This document shows positions 31,528-33,173 of a stretch of 33,173 nucleotides of DNA, one piece after another. Numbering within the stretch: the first letter of the stretch is position 1; each line of letters starts with the position of its first letter. The notes under the pieces are model-generated. The model had not been told where the DNA came from and made no database searches. It worked only from the letters and a program-made list of their open reading frames with translations. Position numbers and translations under genes: made by a program. Source of the DNA: Chromera velia (taxonomy: Eukaryota; Sar; Chromeraceae); contig JAHBMJ010000991.1 of assembly GCA_018398765.1 (NCBI GenBank), positions 5,569-38,741 on the forward strand, given 5' to 3'.

Positions 31528-32110
31528 CATCTGACGCAAGCAAGCTTGCGAACGGCCCCGGAAAGCAAGAAAAATGAGAACTGCACGATTGACGCACGTC
31601 GGCCATGCAGCCTCGCGCCGACCCCCCCCCCGCGGGAAAAAAGCATGCGCGGAACCCCCCCCTCCCCCAGGAAAAAAGCCCGCGTGCGGCATGCGGGGGC
31701 AAGTGGAGATCTAAACCCATCTGACGCACGCATTACCCAAATTTAGCCTTTGGGGGCCGGGTTTTTAGCGAAAGATCTGACGCAAGCAAGCTTACGAACG
31801 GCCCCGGAAAGTAAGAAAAATGAGAACTGCACGATTGACGTACGCCGGCCAGCCTCGTGCCGACTCCCCCCCCTCCAGCGGGAAAAAAGCATGCGCGGAA
31901 CCTCCCCCTCCCCCGGGAAAAAAGCCCGGGGGTATAAGTAGAGATCTGAAACCCATCTGACGCACGCATCTCATAAATTTAGCCTTTCGGAGCCGGGTTT
32001 TTGGTGAAAGACACACTGCATATACGCGTGGGCTGGGGTATTTCTGTTTTATAAGTGCCCCCCGCTTTGCTTTCCGGGGCTACACTGTGTATATGCGTGG
32101 GCTGGGGTAG
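31528..32110 (+). repeat. Composite dispersed-repeat array, first block (two and a half units)
   Basis: Module A (ATCTGACGCAAGCAAGCTT, then ACGGCCCCGGAAAG, GAGAACTGCACGATTGACG and C-rich runs with GGGAAAAAAGC) starts at about 31530 and again at about 31778. Each is followed by module B (CATCTGACGCACGCAT, AAATTTAGCCTTT and GCCGGGTTTTT). Module C (GGGCTGGGGTATTTCTGTTT, AAGTGCCCCCCGC and TTTCC) follows at 32028-32108. It lies upstream of the multicopper oxidase start, which is on the other strand. Short frames inside are not genes. Confidence 0.9.
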
Positions 32111-32160
32111 GAATGTTCTAGTATGATTAGTTCTCTTCCAACAGCCGAGACAGTCCTGCT

Positions 32161-32658
32161 ATGCACGTACTGTTTGCTAAGGAACCGACGGTGGACTCTA
32201 CCGAAATCACCATCTCCAAGATTGGTCAATATGATGGCATGCTCTCACTTCTGGGTAAGTCAAATAATCGAGCAAAAAGAATGCATGCAAAAAATTCTAC
32301 TTTTATACGATCCGGGTGGGGACGCCAAAAAAAGTGAATAATTAATGTATGCACCTTCTACGCGTGCATCATTCGCGAGAAGTCACGGGTCTGATTGCAT
32401 ATACAATGGTGCTGACACACCAGAACCGTGCATGCAATATCAGACGGACTGACTCCAAGAATGCAACATCTGATCAATCGAGAAGCACAGGACAAGGTAT
32501 GAAAACCGACGCGCGCGACCACGTTTTCCTCTTTGCTGCTGTCTTTTGTCTATCGCTTCTAGCAGGTGAATAGTACACTCAATTGTATAAGCAGGAAAGA
32601 ACATAAGAAGATCAGTTATCAAAGGAGGGAATGTAACAAAATCAACCAAGAACAGTAA
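32161..32658 (+). CDS. Predicted small three-exon gene of unknown function
   Basis: Exons 32161-32254, 32444-32496 and 32566-32658 join in phases 1 and 0, giving 79 residues. Donors are strong (GGGTAAGT and AAGGTATGA). Acceptors are ATATCAG and a pyrimidine-rich TTCTAGCAG. The product begins MHVLFAKEPTVDST, continues KIGQYDGMLSLLDGLTPRMQ and ends in a basic stretch with KKISYQRRECNKINQEQ. It has no signal peptide or membrane segment, and no family is recognised. It could be a fragment of a larger gene with exons lost among the repeats. The start is the first ATG after an in-frame TAG. The gene is embedded between two blocks of dispersed repeat. Splice strength and phase agreement are the only support. 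Confidence 0.4.
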
Positions 32659-32794
32659 ACAGAAAGAAAGTCCTTTCATTCCATAATGCGATCAACGAAG
32701 GACTCCTCGAACGAGCAATGACATCAGAAAAAACCTTTACAAAAAAACGAAAAGGCCAGCGAAGAAGAAAGCATTCAAGAAAAAGAAAAGTCAG

Positions 32795-33173
32795 TTCATG
32801 GGGTATTTCTGTTTTGTAAGTGCCCCCCGTTTCACTTTCCAGGGCTACACATGTGTGCTTGATGGAAAGTTAGGGTCACCGCAAAATCGGGTAATCGGGT
32901 CTAAAGTCTACCTGACGTATGCATATTTGGCGCACATTCAGCCTTTTGGGGCCGGGTTTTTGCTGAAAGACAGCATGCACGCACGTGGGCTGGGGTATTT
33001 CTATTTTCTAAGTGCCCCCCGCTTCGCTTTCCAGGGCCATGCATGCGCGTACGTGCATGGCTGAAGTAAAAGATCTGACGCAAGCAAGCTTGCGAACGGC
33101 CCCGGAAAGCAAGAAAAATGAGAACTGCACGATTGACGCACGCCAGCCGGGCGGTCATACCAACTCCCCCCCC
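32795..33173 (+). repeat. Composite dispersed-repeat array, second block, running off the right edge
   Basis: Module C (GGGGTATTTCTGTTTTGTAA, AAGTGCCCCCCG) occurs at 32800 and again at 32994. A module B piece (CAGCCTTTTGGGGCCGGGTT) is at 32939-32958. Module A restarts at 33071 and is cut by the window edge. The modules are the same as in 31528-32110, in a rotated order. Confidence 0.9.

Noticed and set aside
31521-32016. Short frames with FFPGGGG/FSRGGG repeats on the minus strand
   Set aside because: They are translations of the dispersed-repeat modules with their poly-C tracts. No conserved protein features.
1-33173. CRISPR arrays, bacterial operons, rRNA or tRNA genes
   Set aside because: No direct-repeat/spacer pattern, Shine-Dalgarno-led gene strings or recognisable RNA genes were found on either strand. 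The tandem repeats lack unique spacers.

Overview
The window reads as nuclear DNA of a protist-like eukaryote. Genes are split by canonical GT-AG introns of about 70-650 bases. Simple-sequence tracts (CA, CT, TGTC, ATAC, GCATGCAT) are abundant and often lie inside introns, and AT-rich blocks alternate with GC-balanced genic blocks. No bacterial features (operons, Shine-Dalgarno sites, CRISPR, rRNA) are seen. A chromerid-type alga such as Chromera, or another alveolate or stramenopile, would fit. That placement is inference from gene style only.

Layout. 1-325 is a CA minisatellite. 348-1892 (-) is a lipase maturation factor-like membrane protein whose 3' part probably lies beyond the left edge. 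4047-10180 (-) is a seven-exon gene that I assembled by matching splice phases; it encodes about 1,368 aa with OPR/HPR/FASTK-like helical repeats. 10500-11552 is a 1.05-kb DNA-transposon-like element with 29-bp terminal inverted repeats around a broken, cysteine-rich reading frame. 12102-13540 (+) is a two-exon single-pass membrane protein with sorting motifs. 16447-17826 (+) is a four-exon UBL3/MUB-like ubiquitin-fold gene that is invisible to single-ORF scanning.

18.1-21.2 kb is repeat territory: microsatellites, a 580-bp foldback palindrome, a second small inverted-repeat element and two tandem duplications. 21393-25985 (+) is a six-exon secreted protein of unknown family with recurring C-x8-C hairpins. 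25986-27705 is mainly AT-rich and unassigned. 27706-31261 (-) is a complete six-exon secreted multicopper oxidase. 31528-33173 is a composite dispersed-repeat array surrounding a small predicted three-exon gene at 32161-32658 (+).

The genes do not form an obvious pathway. Two or three encode secretory-pathway products (lipase maturation factor, multicopper oxidase, unknown secreted protein), and two more may act at membranes. All exon models were built by eye from reading frame, splice motifs and phase agreement, and none has transcript support. An unusual share of the 5' splice sites read GTCAG.
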